Origin: Victivallales bacterium
GTDB taxonomy: Bacteria > Verrucomicrobiota > Lentisphaeria > Oligosphaerales > Oligosphaeraceae
Direction: 5' to 3'
Assembly (NCBI GenBank): GCA_017431185.1
Contig: JAFRLP010000227.1
Span: 1-16,258, forward strand
Length of the DNA: 16,258 bases
A program made the position numbers and the translations under genes. Of the stretch, positions 1 through 6,606 are shown piece after piece (the stretch's first letter is position 1; every line of letters begins with the position of its first letter). Under the pieces are notes generated by a model. That model saw nothing but the letters and a program-made list of their open reading frames with translations, did no database searches and was not told where the DNA came from.

Positions 1-925
1 AGTGGAGTAGTAGCGGTCGTAGGAGTCGGGGAGCACAGTCAGCACAGTGTGCCCCGGTCCCAGTTCGCGCGCCAGCATCATGGCGCAGGCGACGTTTGTG
101 CCGCTGGAAATGCCAGCGGGAAGTCCCTCCTTCAAGGCTAGGTCTCGGGCCATCGACAGGGCGACATCGTCTGTGATGATGCGAATGCCGCTGATGAGCG
201 ACTGGTCAAGGTTGGCGGGAATGAAGCCGTCTCCAATGCCTTGCTGGGAGATGGGAGCCGATGGCTCCGCCAGCCAGGATGGCGGCGTTTTCGGGCTCGG
301 CTGCCACGATTTTGATGTCAGGGAAGCGTGTCCGAAGCGCCTTGCCGATTCCGGAAAGGGTGCCGCCGGTGCCGAAGCCCGCGCAGAAGGCGTCCGCTTT
401 TTGTGTTCCCAATTGTTCCAGGATTTCCTGTCCCGTGCGCTCAAAATGGACGGCGGGGTTATGGGGATTCTCGAATTGCTGCGGCACAAATCCGCCAGGG
501 ATGGTTCTTTGGAGTTCGTGAGCCAGTTTTAGGCATCGCTCCATGCACTCACCGATATTGCCTTCGTCATGGACGAGCCGGATTTCCGCGCCATAGAGCC
601 GCATCAGCTTGGTGCGTTCCTCGCTCACCGAATCTGGCATGACGATGATGCAGCGGTAGTGCATCTGGCTGCAAACCAGCGCCAGGCCGATGCCCTGATT
701 GCCGCTGGTGGGTTCGATGATGACGGCCCCGGGGCCGATGAGACCCTCCTCACGGGCGCGTTCGAGCATGTTCAAGGCTGTGCGTGTCTTGATGCTGCCG
801 CCAACGTTCAATCCCTCCACCTTGACCAGAATCTCAGCGCAGTCCGCTGTCGGAATGCTGTGCAGACGCACCAGTGGCGTGTTGCCGACCGCTTCCAGAA
901 TTGAATTGAGAATGCCAGTTTTCAT
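1..925 (-). CDS. cysK: Cysteine synthase (O-acetylserine sulfhydrylase family), frameshifted and cut at its 3' end by the window edge
   Basis: PLP-dependent beta-synthase that would make cysteine from O-acetylserine and sulfide in the cytoplasm. The N-terminal part (925 down to about 245) shows GNTPLVRL at residues 14-21, the PLP lysine K46 in GSIKTR, TSGNQG at 73-78, and the glycine-rich phosphate loop GFGTGGTLSG. The frame then breaks: read straight on it meets a stop at 206. Dropping one base (c244 on the + strand) restores LPQGIGDGFIPANLD and a normal C-terminus through SSGTNVA to DSYDRYYST at the edge. So there is one extra base, either a real mutation or a sequence error. SIKTR and TSGNQG differ from the SVKDR and TSGNTG of E. 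coli CysK, so another amino-acid acceptor or sulfur donor is possible. AAGG lies 7 bases before the ATG, and the gene starts 28 bp after ftsY, probably as the last gene of that operon. Confidence 0.85.
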
Positions 926-953
926 CTTGTTGCCTTAGTCGGTGCGTCATTCG

Positions 954-1871
954 CTAACTGAACAGCGCCTCGACGTAGTTATTCACATCAAAGGGCTGCA
1001 AGTCGCCAGGCTGTTCACCCAAGCCCACGAACCGGACAGGATAGCCCAATTCGCGGCGGATGGCCACCGCGACTCCGCCCTTGCCCGTGCCGTCCAATTT
1101 GGTGAGGATGAGACCGGTGATGGTGAAGAGCCTGCCGAATTCGCGGGCCTGAATCAGGGCATTGGAGCCGGTGGAGGCATCCACCGTCAGCCAGATTTCG
1201 TGCGGGGCCTCGGGATTGGCCTTGGCGATGACCCGCTTGACCTTGGACAGTTCGTCCATCAGGTCTTTGCGGGTATGCTGCCGTCCAGCGGTGTCGATGA
1301 GAAGGTAGTCAGCCTGCCTTTGTGTGGCGGACTTCACGGCGTCAAAGGCGACGGCAGCCGCGTCTCCGCCGTGTTTTCCCGCCACCACGGGTACGTTCAG
1401 GCGGCTGCCCCAGATGACCAGCTGCTCAATGCCCGCCGCCCGGAAGGTGTCGCCGGCCGCGAGTACCACCTTTTTGCCCTGTTGCTGGAAATGATGGGCG
1501 AGTTTTGCCGTGGTGGTGGTCTTGCCGCTGCCGTTGACTCCGACCATCATGATGACCGTCGGCCCTGTCGTCGCCTGATGGAGCGGCGGAACCTCCGCCG
1601 TGTTCAGGATGGCGAGAAGCTTTTCGCGTCCCACCCGCATGATGTCATCTTCGGTGGCGATGAGTCCGCGCTCATAGTGGTCGCGGATTTCCTTGACCAG
1701 TTCCTGGCTGACGGTGACTCCGAGGTCGGTGGCGATGAGTGCTGCCTCCAGCCTGGCGTAATTCTCCTCCGTCCAGGCGGTCGCGCCACCGAACAGAGTG
1801 GCGAAACTGCGGCGAAGGGTGGTGGTGGTTCGTTCCAGGCCACGTTTGAAGAAGTCGAAAAGTGAACCCAT
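954..1871 (-). CDS. ftsY: Signal recognition particle receptor FtsY
   Basis: SRP-receptor GTPase that docks ribosome-nascent-chain/SRP complexes at the inner membrane. At 305 residues it is a short form: an amphipathic N-terminal helix (MGSLFDFFKRGL) leads directly into the N domain, with no long acidic A domain. All NG-domain motifs are present: P-loop GVNGSGKTTTT around residues 111-121, DTFRAAGIEQL at 141-151, DTAGR at 193-197, TKLDGTGKGG at 257-266, and GLGEQPGDLQPF near the C-terminus. The open frame extends upstream to 1988, but that extra stretch overlaps nusB and is low-complexity, so the ATG at 1871 is chosen because it gives the canonical amphipathic start. The gene lies 13 bp after nusB, so it is probably co-transcribed with ribBA-ribH-nusB. 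Confidence 0.95.
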   Translation of the reverse strand: MGSLFDFFKRGLERTTTTLRRSFATLFGGATAWTEENYARLEAALIATDLGVTVSQELVKEIRDHYERGLIATEDDIMRVGREKLLAILNTAEVPPLHQATTGPTVIMMVGVNGSGKTTTTAKLAHHFQQQGKKVVLAAGDTFRAAGIEQLVIWGSRLNVPVVAGKHGGDAAAVAFDAVKSATQRQADYLLIDTAGRQHTRKDLMDELSKVKRVIAKANPEAPHEIWLTVDASTGSNALIQAREFGRLFTITGLILTKLDGTGKGGVAVAIRRELGYPVRFVGLGEQPGDLQPFDVNNYVEALFS

Positions 1872-1884
1872 GATGACAACCAGT

Positions 1885-2484
1885 TCAAGGGGTGTTTTCG
1901 GTGGCGGGAGAGTCGTTTTCCGTTGGGGGGACGGTCTCCTGGCGGGCGGATTTGGCCAGGTTGCGGCGAATCTTGTCAAGCACGCCATTGATGAACTTGG
2001 GCGAATCCGCCTGACCGAATTCCTTGGCTAGCTCAACGGCCTCATTGATGGCAATGGCCGGCGTGACCCCCTTGGGGGAGGCCGTCACTTCGTAGGCTCC
2101 CATGCGCAGGATGGCACGGTCGGTCATGGGCATGCGCTCCAGAGTCCAGTTCATGGCCGCCTCGGAAATCAGCTTGTCCAAAGCCTCCCGCCGTGCCATG
2201 GTCTCCTGGATGAGCTGTGATGCGTATCCCCAGGCTGCATTGACCTCTTCGCCGCGGTTGACGGTCGTTTCACTCTGCTCATATTCCGGCGGCTCGTCCT
2301 CCTCCGTTGCACTGAGGATGAGCAGCAGGCGGAAGAGTTCCGCCTCCTCCTCCGTGCAGGTCCACGTGTTTTTCAGGTCGGCAGAGTAGAGGAACTGCGT
2401 GGCGAGTGTGCGCGACAGATGCCGTCTGCGCTGGAAAGTCAATTCCGCGCCGCTGTCGCGATGCGGTGTGGTGTCGCCGTTCAT
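1885..2484 (-). CDS. nusB: Transcription antitermination factor NusB
   Basis: All-helical RNA-binding protein of the rRNA antitermination complex (with NusE, NusA and NusG). The N-terminal RRRHLSRTLATQFLYS helix matches the family's RxxARxxAxQxLY pattern. The C-terminal half carries the typical DRAILRMGAYE and TPAIAINEAVELAKEFG followed by KFINGVLDKI. About 199 residues is longer than the usual 130-160. The excess is an acidic insert around residues 45-80 (EEEAELF to NRGEEVN) and a polar tail rich in P, E and T. The ATG at 2484 shares one base with the ribH stop (TGATG); a GTG three bases upstream (2487) is an alternative. AAAGGA 8 bases before the ATG favours 2484. The overlap implies translational coupling with ribH. 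Confidence 0.92.
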   Translation of the reverse strand: MNGDTTPHRDSGAELTFQRRRHLSRTLATQFLYSADLKNTWTCTEEEAELFRLLLILSATEEDEPPEYEQSETTVNRGEEVNAAWGYASQLIQETMARREALDKLISEAAMNWTLERMPMTDRAILRMGAYEVTASPKGVTPAIAINEAVELAKEFGQADSPKFINGVLDKIRRNLAKSARQETVPPTENDSPATENTP

Positions 2485-2972
2485 CACTTGTTTCCTTTGG
2501 GAATCTGTCTGAGGACATTGACCATCTCGATGGCGGATTCGGCGGCTGCCGCGCCCCGGTTGCCCTCTTTGCTGCCCGAACGTTCGACCGCCTGTTCGAG
2601 ATTCTCCGTGGTGACCACGGCGTAGATGGCGGGCACTCCCGTGCCCATGGAGATGCTGGCCAAGCCCTTGGACACCTCGGCATTGACGTAGTTCGCATGT
2701 GCAGTATGCCCTTGGATGACGCAGCCCAGGCCAATCACCGCGTCCACACGCCCAGACTCCGCAAACTTCTTGGCGACCACGGGAATCTCGAAGGAACCGG
2801 GCACCCAGGCCACCTCAATGTCCTTGGCGGCCACCTCGTGACGCAGCAGCGTGTCAATCGCGCCATCCAGGAGTTTGCTGACGAAGAAGCTGTTGAAGCG
2901 CGCGCAGACGATGGCGAATCTGCATCCCTTGCCGTTGAGCATTCCCTCGTAGGTTTTGATGTTGCCGGTCAT
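2484..2972 (-). CDS. ribH: 6,7-dimethyl-8-ribityllumazine synthase
   Basis: Penultimate enzyme of riboflavin synthesis. It condenses 5-amino-6-ribitylaminouracil with 3,4-dihydroxy-2-butanone 4-phosphate, the latter made by the adjacent RibBA. Its 162 residues are normal for the family. Visible motifs are ARFN (24-27), PGSFEIP (58-64), the catalytic loop GCVIQGHTAH with likely catalytic His92, and TTENLEQAVERSGSKEGNRG near the C-terminus. The loop differs from the common GAVIRGDTPHFDYV at several positions, but the His and the surrounding glycines are kept. A good Shine-Dalgarno (AAAGGAG) precedes the ATG. The gene is 36 bp after ribBA and overlaps the start of nusB. Confidence 0.96.
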   Translation of the reverse strand: MTGNIKTYEGMLNGKGCRFAIVCARFNSFFVSKLLDGAIDTLLRHEVAAKDIEVAWVPGSFEIPVVAKKFAESGRVDAVIGLGCVIQGHTAHANYVNAEVSKGLASISMGTGVPAIYAVVTTENLEQAVERSGSKEGNRGAAAAESAIEMVNVLRQIPKGNK

Positions 2973-3008
2973 TCCTGTGTCTCCTTTGGTGATGAAAGAA
3001 GGTGTTGG

Positions 3009-4196
3009 TCAAAGCAGGTGTTCCATGCGGTCGCGCTTGGTCTCCATGTATGTCTTGTCCTGCGGGTGGACAGGCATGATCAGAGGTTCGCGACGGACGA
3101 TGCGAAGTCCGTGACCCTCAAGCCCCACCAGTTTCTTGGGGTTGTTGGTGAGCAGCACGATGCTTTCCACGCCCAGGCTGCGGAGGATTTGCGCGCCGAT
3201 GCCGTATTCACGCAGGTCTGGCGCGAAGCCAAGCTGCACATTGGCGTCAACGGTGTCCAGTCCGTGCTCCTGGAGGTGGTAGGCGTGGAGTTTGTTGGCC
3301 AGGCCGATGCCACGCCCTTCCTGCCGCATATAGACGATGACGCCGGAGCCGTTGGCGACAATGCGCTGCATCGCCGCATCCAACTGTTCGCCGCAGTCGC
3401 ACCGGAGGGAGTGGAACACATCGCCGGTGAGGCATTCGCTGTGGACGCGGGTGAGCACCTCCTGCTTTCCGGAGATGTCGCCATAGACCAGAGCCAGATG
3501 TTCCCGACCATCGTTCTTTGCCTGGAAGCAGTGCAGGGTGAAGTCCCCATAGCGGGTGGGGAGGGCGACGGTCTCCGTCAGTTCCACCAGGCTTTCCGTG
3601 CGCCTGCGGAATTCAATGAGGTCCGCGATGCAGCCGAATTTCAGTCCCCAATGGCGGGCGAAAACCTCCAGGTCATCATAGCGTGCCATTTCACCATTGT
3701 CCTTGATGATCTCGCAGCACAGGCCACAGGGCAGTTTGCCGGCCAGGCGCATCAGGTCAACGGTTGCCTCGGTGTGGCCTGCCCTGACCAGCACCCCGCC
3801 TTCGCGGGCGATGAGCGGGAACAGATGACCTGGCGCGTGAAAACTCTCGGGGGTGGATTTGGGGTCGGCCAGTTTGCGGGCGGTGACGGCACGGTCGGAG
3901 GCGGATACCCCCGTCGTTGTTCCTTCTGCGGCGTCAACGCTGACGGTGAAGCAGGTGCCCAGCGGGTCGGAGTTATGGGTCATCTCATGCAGACCCAATT
4001 CAATGGCGCGTTGCCGTGAGAGTGGTGCGCATAGAATCCCCTTGGCATGGGTGACGATGAAATTGATCGCCTCGGTCGAAGCATCCTCCGCCGGCATGAT
4101 GAGGTCACCCTCGTTTTCCCGATCGCGGGCATCGGTCAGCACAATCATCTGACCTTTGGCCAATTCGGCGATAACATCTTCAATCTTGTCAAACAT
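3009..4196 (-). CDS. ribBA: Bifunctional 3,4-dihydroxy-2-butanone-4-phosphate synthase / GTP cyclohydrolase II
   Basis: Supplies both precursors of riboflavin: DHBP from ribulose 5-phosphate (N-terminal RibB, about residues 1-200) and the pyrimidine from GTP (C-terminal RibA, about 205-395). RibB shows DRENEGDL (25-32), SASDRAVT, and HAPGHLFPLIAREGGVLVRAGHTEATVDL. RibA shows the zinc site C255-x10-C266-x-C268 in HSECLTGDVFHSLRCDCG (the same spacing as E. coli RibA), then RQEGRGIGLANK and LLTNNPKKL. Its 395 residues match bifunctional RibBA, and both halves look intact. GAGAG precedes the ATG. It is the first gene of the ribBA-ribH-nusB-ftsY-cysK run, with a 169-bp upstream gap. I saw no FMN riboswitch consensus in that gap. 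Confidence 0.97.
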   Translation of the reverse strand: MFDKIEDVIAELAKGQMIVLTDARDRENEGDLIMPAEDASTEAINFIVTHAKGILCAPLSRQRAIELGLHEMTHNSDPLGTCFTVSVDAAEGTTTGVSASDRAVTARKLADPKSTPESFHAPGHLFPLIAREGGVLVRAGHTEATVDLMRLAGKLPCGLCCEIIKDNGEMARYDDLEVFARHWGLKFGCIADLIEFRRRTESLVELTETVALPTRYGDFTLHCFQAKNDGREHLALVYGDISGKQEVLTRVHSECLTGDVFHSLRCDCGEQLDAAMQRIVANGSGVIVYMRQEGRGIGLANKLHAYHLQEHGLDTVDANVQLGFAPDLREYGIGAQILRSLGVESIVLLTNNPKKLVGLEGHGLRIVRREPLIMPVHPQDKTYMETKRDRMEHLL

Positions 4197-4238
4197 CTCT
4201 CAAGACCTTGGCTGAAAAAAAAGATTTGCTGAATGAAT

Positions 4239-4267
4239 AATATAGCCATGTTCCAACGCTTTTCCAC
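4239..4267 (-). promoter_or_regulatory. Possible sigma70-type promoter of the ribBA operon
   Basis: On the minus strand GTGGAA (4267-4262) and TATATT (4244-4239) are separated by exactly 17 bases. The -10 matches TATAAT at 5 of 6 positions; the -35 is poor (3 of 6). Transcription would start near 4232, about 36 bases before the ribBA ATG. The rest of the 4197-4365 gap holds a 7-bp direct repeat (TGACGGA at 4294-4300 and 4310-4316) upstream of the -35 and no recognisable riboswitch or strong terminator. Pattern only, no experimental support. Confidence 0.35.
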
Positions 4268-4365
4268 TGCCTGACAGAACGATTTGTGGATTTTGACGGA
4301 TGTCTGTCGTGACGGAGTGCTTGTTGTCCCTGTCGGCTGCCTGAAGCCTTGAGGAAGACTCGGAA

Positions 4366-4782
4366 TCATTCCCGGAATGCGTTGGGCCAGTGGGTGACGG
4401 AGGCCAGACGGGCGCCGTCGAAAACCACCTCCACGATGTCGTAGCGGCGTTTGAGTCGGGGGAAGCCGAGGGTGCGCGTGTAGGCGGCTGCAGTTTTGAT
4501 GACCATTCGGCGTTTGGCGGAGTCCACGGCGTCCGCGGGTGTGCCGTGTCGCATTCGGCGACGCGTCTTGACCTCGGCGATGACCAGTTCGCAGCCGTCG
4601 CGCAGCACGAGGTCGAGTTCGCCGTGGTGACTGCGGAAATTGCGGCAGAGCAGTTCCATGCCCCGTTCCTGCAAGGATTCGGCGGCGATGTCCTCGCCCT
4701 TTTGTCCCAGTCGGAGATGGGCTGCCTTGAGGCGACTCCACCGGGAAGGCAGCAGGCTCCGGAAACGTTTCAGAATGTCCAT
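4366..4782 (-). CDS. YraN family (UPF0102) endonuclease-like protein
   Basis: Small protein of 138 residues with the restriction-endonuclease-like fold of the UPF0102/YraN family, whose cellular role is not well established. Visible family motifs are LGQKGEDIAAESLQERG (25-41, with E30), NFRSHHGELDLV with D57, and AEVKTRR with E70 and K72. E30, D57 and the ExK pair form the expected PD-(D/E)xK metal site, so it may be an active nuclease. A strong Shine-Dalgarno (AAGGAGG) stands a few bases before the ATG. It begins 23 bp after the metal permease gene, so it is probably the last gene of the kinase-permease-yraN cluster. Confidence 0.9.
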   Translation of the reverse strand: MDILKRFRSLLPSRWSRLKAAHLRLGQKGEDIAAESLQERGMELLCRNFRSHHGELDLVLRDGCELVIAEVKTRRRMRHGTPADAVDSAKRRMVIKTAAAYTRTLGFPRLKRRYDIVEVVFDGARLASVTHWPNAFRE

Positions 4783-4805
4783 TCCACTCCTCCTTGTTTG
4801 TTCCG

Positions 4806-5639
4806 TCAGCGGACTTTGTTTTTCAGCAGGCTGGCCAGCAGGTAAATGGCGGCTGTCAGCAGGATGATGACGGCTCCTGTCGGCCAGTTGTAGGTATAGC
4901 TCAAACCCATGCCAAGGACACTGGCCGCGAAGCAGAAGAGCGAACCGAACAGCATGATGCTCGGCAGGGTTTTGGCGACCCGCATGGCGGCGGCGGCGGG
5001 AAGCACCAGCAGGGCGAGGACCATCACCAGCCCGACCGTCTGCGCCAGCAGCACAACGGTCAGGCCGGTCAGCACATTCAGGAGCAGGGCCGTGCGGACT
5101 GGAGACAGCCCCCGCAGCGCCAGGCCTTCCTCATTGAAGCACAGGGCGACAAAACGGTGGTGATACAGCCAGGTCAGGGGGATGATGGCAGCCACCAGCG
5201 CCAGCATCAGCCAGAGGTCTTCCGGAGAGAGCAGCAGGATGTTGCCGAACAGGTAGCCGTTGAGGTCTTCTGCGTAGCCAGGGATGGCGGCAATGAAGCA
5301 TAGACCGATGGCCACGCCGACCGTCCAGGCCGCCGACAGCATCGTGTCTTCACGGAAGCGTCGTCGGGAGGCCAGCAGAGTGATGGTGACCGATGTCAGC
5401 AGGGTGGTCAGGACTGCGCCCAGCATGGGGGTGAGAAAACCGAGTCCCAGGACGACCTGGCAATATCTGGCCAGGCCGATTCCGCCTAGCAGGGAGTGGG
5501 ACATTGCACCAACCATATAACTGTTGCGCCTTGCCACGACATACGCCCCCAGTATGCCGCAGGCGATTGCCGACAGAAAGGCTGCTGCCAATGCGCGCTG
5601 GAGGAATGGTAGAGTGGATAGTGCTTGGAGGAACTGCAT
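4806..5639 (-). CDS. ABC-3 family metal ABC transporter permease (ZnuB/MntB type)
   Basis: Inner-membrane permease of 277 residues, normal for ABC-3 family channels for Zn2+, Mn2+ or Fe2+. About eight hydrophobic segments are visible. The cytoplasmic coupling-helix region MSHSLLGGIGLA corresponds to the family's SHAxLPGxALA, and the last segment PTGAVIILLTAAIYLLASLL is typical. The matching ATPase and substrate-binding protein are absent from this window: the gene sits between a kinase gene (6 bp upstream) and yraN. It may pair with components encoded elsewhere. The metal cannot be told from sequence. The start has no clear Shine-Dalgarno and follows the kinase stop so closely that translational coupling is likely. 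Confidence 0.9.
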   Translation of the reverse strand: MQFLQALSTLPFLQRALAAAFLSAIACGILGAYVVARRNSYMVGAMSHSLLGGIGLARYCQVVLGLGFLTPMLGAVLTTLLTSVTITLLASRRRFREDTMLSAAWTVGVAIGLCFIAAIPGYAEDLNGYLFGNILLLSPEDLWLMLALVAAIIPLTWLYHHRFVALCFNEEGLALRGLSPVRTALLLNVLTGLTVVLLAQTVGLVMVLALLVLPAAAAMRVAKTLPSIMLFGSLFCFAASVLGMGLSYTYNWPTGAVIILLTAAIYLLASLLKNKVR

Positions 5640-5645
5640 GGTGTG

Positions 5646-6470
5646 TTACTGGCGGGCGGTGGCTCGAACGTGTCTTTGCCAGCGGGCAAGTGCGTGGCGC
5701 ATCACAGAACTCTCGATGGCCGCACGGCGAGAGGGGGTGAACTCGCGCGACTCAAAATAGGCCGTGAGGAAAGGAAGGGGGAGCGTCTGATTGTCGGTGA
5801 GCCGCATCAGGTTGTAGGCGAACTGCTCCAGATTGCGCTGTTGAAGGAAGAACGGTGCATGCCGCCAATGGGAGGTCTTGTCGTTGTCCAAAAAGAAAAG
5901 GCGACGATGGGTCATGTCCAGGCAGCAGTTGCGGGGGAGAAAGTCGCCGTGGACGAAAGAGTCCTGGTGCAGGGCGGCCAACGCCTCGCCGGAAAGCCGC
6001 AGGGCCTCCAGCGGGGAGGCGCCGGTCACGAATTGCTCCACTGTCGGAAAGAGGACCTCCTGCGTGACCAGGAGATTGAGATGCCGTCCGCTCCATTGCC
6101 GTTTGCGCACGGCCAGCACGGGGATTGCGCAGGCGTGGCCTTTGGCCATCATCAGGGATGACACCTTCAGAATGTGAAGTACACGCGATGGCCCGAAAGC
6201 CCATTTGAGCCAGGCAAACCACTCTTTGCGGGTGTAGGCGCCGTCATTCTGTGCGCGCATCAGTTTGGAGTAAAGGGACCCCAGGGTGGTCTGGTGACGG
6301 CGGATGGTGCGGCACGGCGCCTCCAGGATGACGGTGGAGTCTTCCGTCAGCCACTTATCCAGTCGGTCAAACAGCGTGGTGAAATCGGGCGCGACCAGCC
6401 CTGTCCAGCCATCCTGGCTGAACGGCAGAAATCTGCTTTTGCCGATGAGAACTTCGCTTGCCGACGACAT
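5646..6470 (-). CDS. Lipopolysaccharide kinase-like protein (WaaP/InaA/Kdo kinase superfamily)
   Basis: A 274-residue protein kinase-like fold. The catalytic loop is VHGDFLPRN with H174, D176 and N181, and the metal-binding Asp is D195 in FFLDNDKT. Upstream, GPSRVLHILKVSSLMMAKGHACAIPVLAV matches the region of WaaP/Kdo kinases that precedes the hinge. Family members phosphorylate heptose or Kdo of the LPS inner core on the cytoplasmic side, so LPS modification is the best guess; the substrate is not shown by the sequence. The N-terminal lobe is divergent and I could not place the ATP-binding lysine with confidence. The open frame runs upstream to 7100 but that part is antisense to the protease gene; the ATG at 6470 is the first sensible start although its Shine-Dalgarno is weak. 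First gene of a minus-strand cluster. Confidence 0.75.
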   Translation of the reverse strand: MSSASEVLIGKSRFLPFSQDGWTGLVAPDFTTLFDRLDKWLTEDSTVILEAPCRTIRRHQTTLGSLYSKLMRAQNDGAYTRKEWFAWLKWAFGPSRVLHILKVSSLMMAKGHACAIPVLAVRKRQWSGRHLNLLVTQEVLFPTVEQFVTGASPLEALRLSGEALAALHQDSFVHGDFLPRNCCLDMTHRRLFFLDNDKTSHWRHAPFFLQQRNLEQFAYNLMRLTDNQTLPLPFLTAYFESREFTPSRRAAIESSVMRHALARWQRHVRATARQ

Positions 6471-6486
6471 TTTTTTGAGGTGGAAA

Positions 6487-6515
6487 TTGGGATTTTTGTT
6501 TTTCAAGTATATAAT
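6487..6515 (+). promoter_or_regulatory. Sigma70-type promoter of the C25/M14 protease gene
   Basis: TTGGGA (6487-6492) and a perfect TATAAT (6510-6515) are separated by 17 bases in the AT-rich gap between the divergent kinase and protease genes. This is the best promoter match seen in the window. Transcription would start near 6522, inside the adjacent 22-bp inverted repeat, leaving a leader of about 34-85 bases depending on the true start codon. Confidence 0.6.
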
Positions 6516-6520
6516 ATACT
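6506..6520. repeat. 15-bp palindrome over the -10 box
   Basis: AGTATAT and ATATACT flank a single central A, a perfect inverted repeat with 7-bp arms. It contains the TATAAT of the plus-strand promoter and so creates AT-rich -10-like sequence on both strands. It could be an operator or a by-product of AT richness. Confidence 0.6.
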
Positions 6521-6532
6521 GTTTTTTGTCGA
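6506..6532 (-). promoter_or_regulatory. Possible divergent promoter for the kinase cluster
   Basis: On the minus strand TCGACA (6532-6527) and TATACT (6511-6506) each match consensus at 5 of 6 positions, but the spacer is only 15 bases, shorter than ideal. The -10 overlaps that of the opposing protease promoter, so the two would compete. Transcription would start about 30 bases before the kinase ATG. Confidence 0.3.
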
Positions 6533-6540
6533 AAAAACAG
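6519..6540. repeat. 22-bp inverted repeat at the transcription start
   Basis: Perfect 9-bp arms CTGTTTTTT (6519-6527) and AAAAAACAG (6532-6540) surround the loop GTCG. It directly follows the -10 box and covers the predicted start site, a typical position for a repressor operator. It is not a convincing terminator because the stem is almost all A-T. Confidence 0.6.
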
Positions 6541-6606
6541 GTCATCAGTCTAAAAATGCGCGGTATGGTTTTCGGGAATTTCCTGAAACCACGCCAAATC
6601 AGGATA

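Noticed and set aside
236..256. Programmed frameshift in the cysteine synthase gene
   Set aside because: No slippery heptamer or stimulatory structure is evident, and programmed shifting is not a known feature of this family; mutation or sequence error is simpler.
942..1865. Plus-strand open frame of 307 codons opposite ftsY
   Set aside because: Shadow of a clear FtsY NG domain; composition is that of a reverse-complement reading.
1872..1988. Longer FtsY start at 1988
   Set aside because: It would overlap the nusB coding region by about 100 bases and adds a non-conserved P/R/T-rich stretch before the canonical amphipathic helix.
2406..4019. Plus-strand open frame of 537 codons opposite ribBA, ribH and nusB
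   Set aside because: Antisense shadow of well-conserved genes; no recognisable motif or plausible start signal.
4197..4365. FMN riboswitch upstream of ribBA
   Set aside because: Looked for the conserved FMN aptamer elements on the minus strand and did not find them; the gap is also short for aptamer plus expression platform plus promoter.
6304..6606. Upstream extension of the protease reading frame
   Set aside because: It would run antisense through the start of the kinase gene, lies mostly upstream of the predicted promoter and would bury the signal peptide behind 101 residues.
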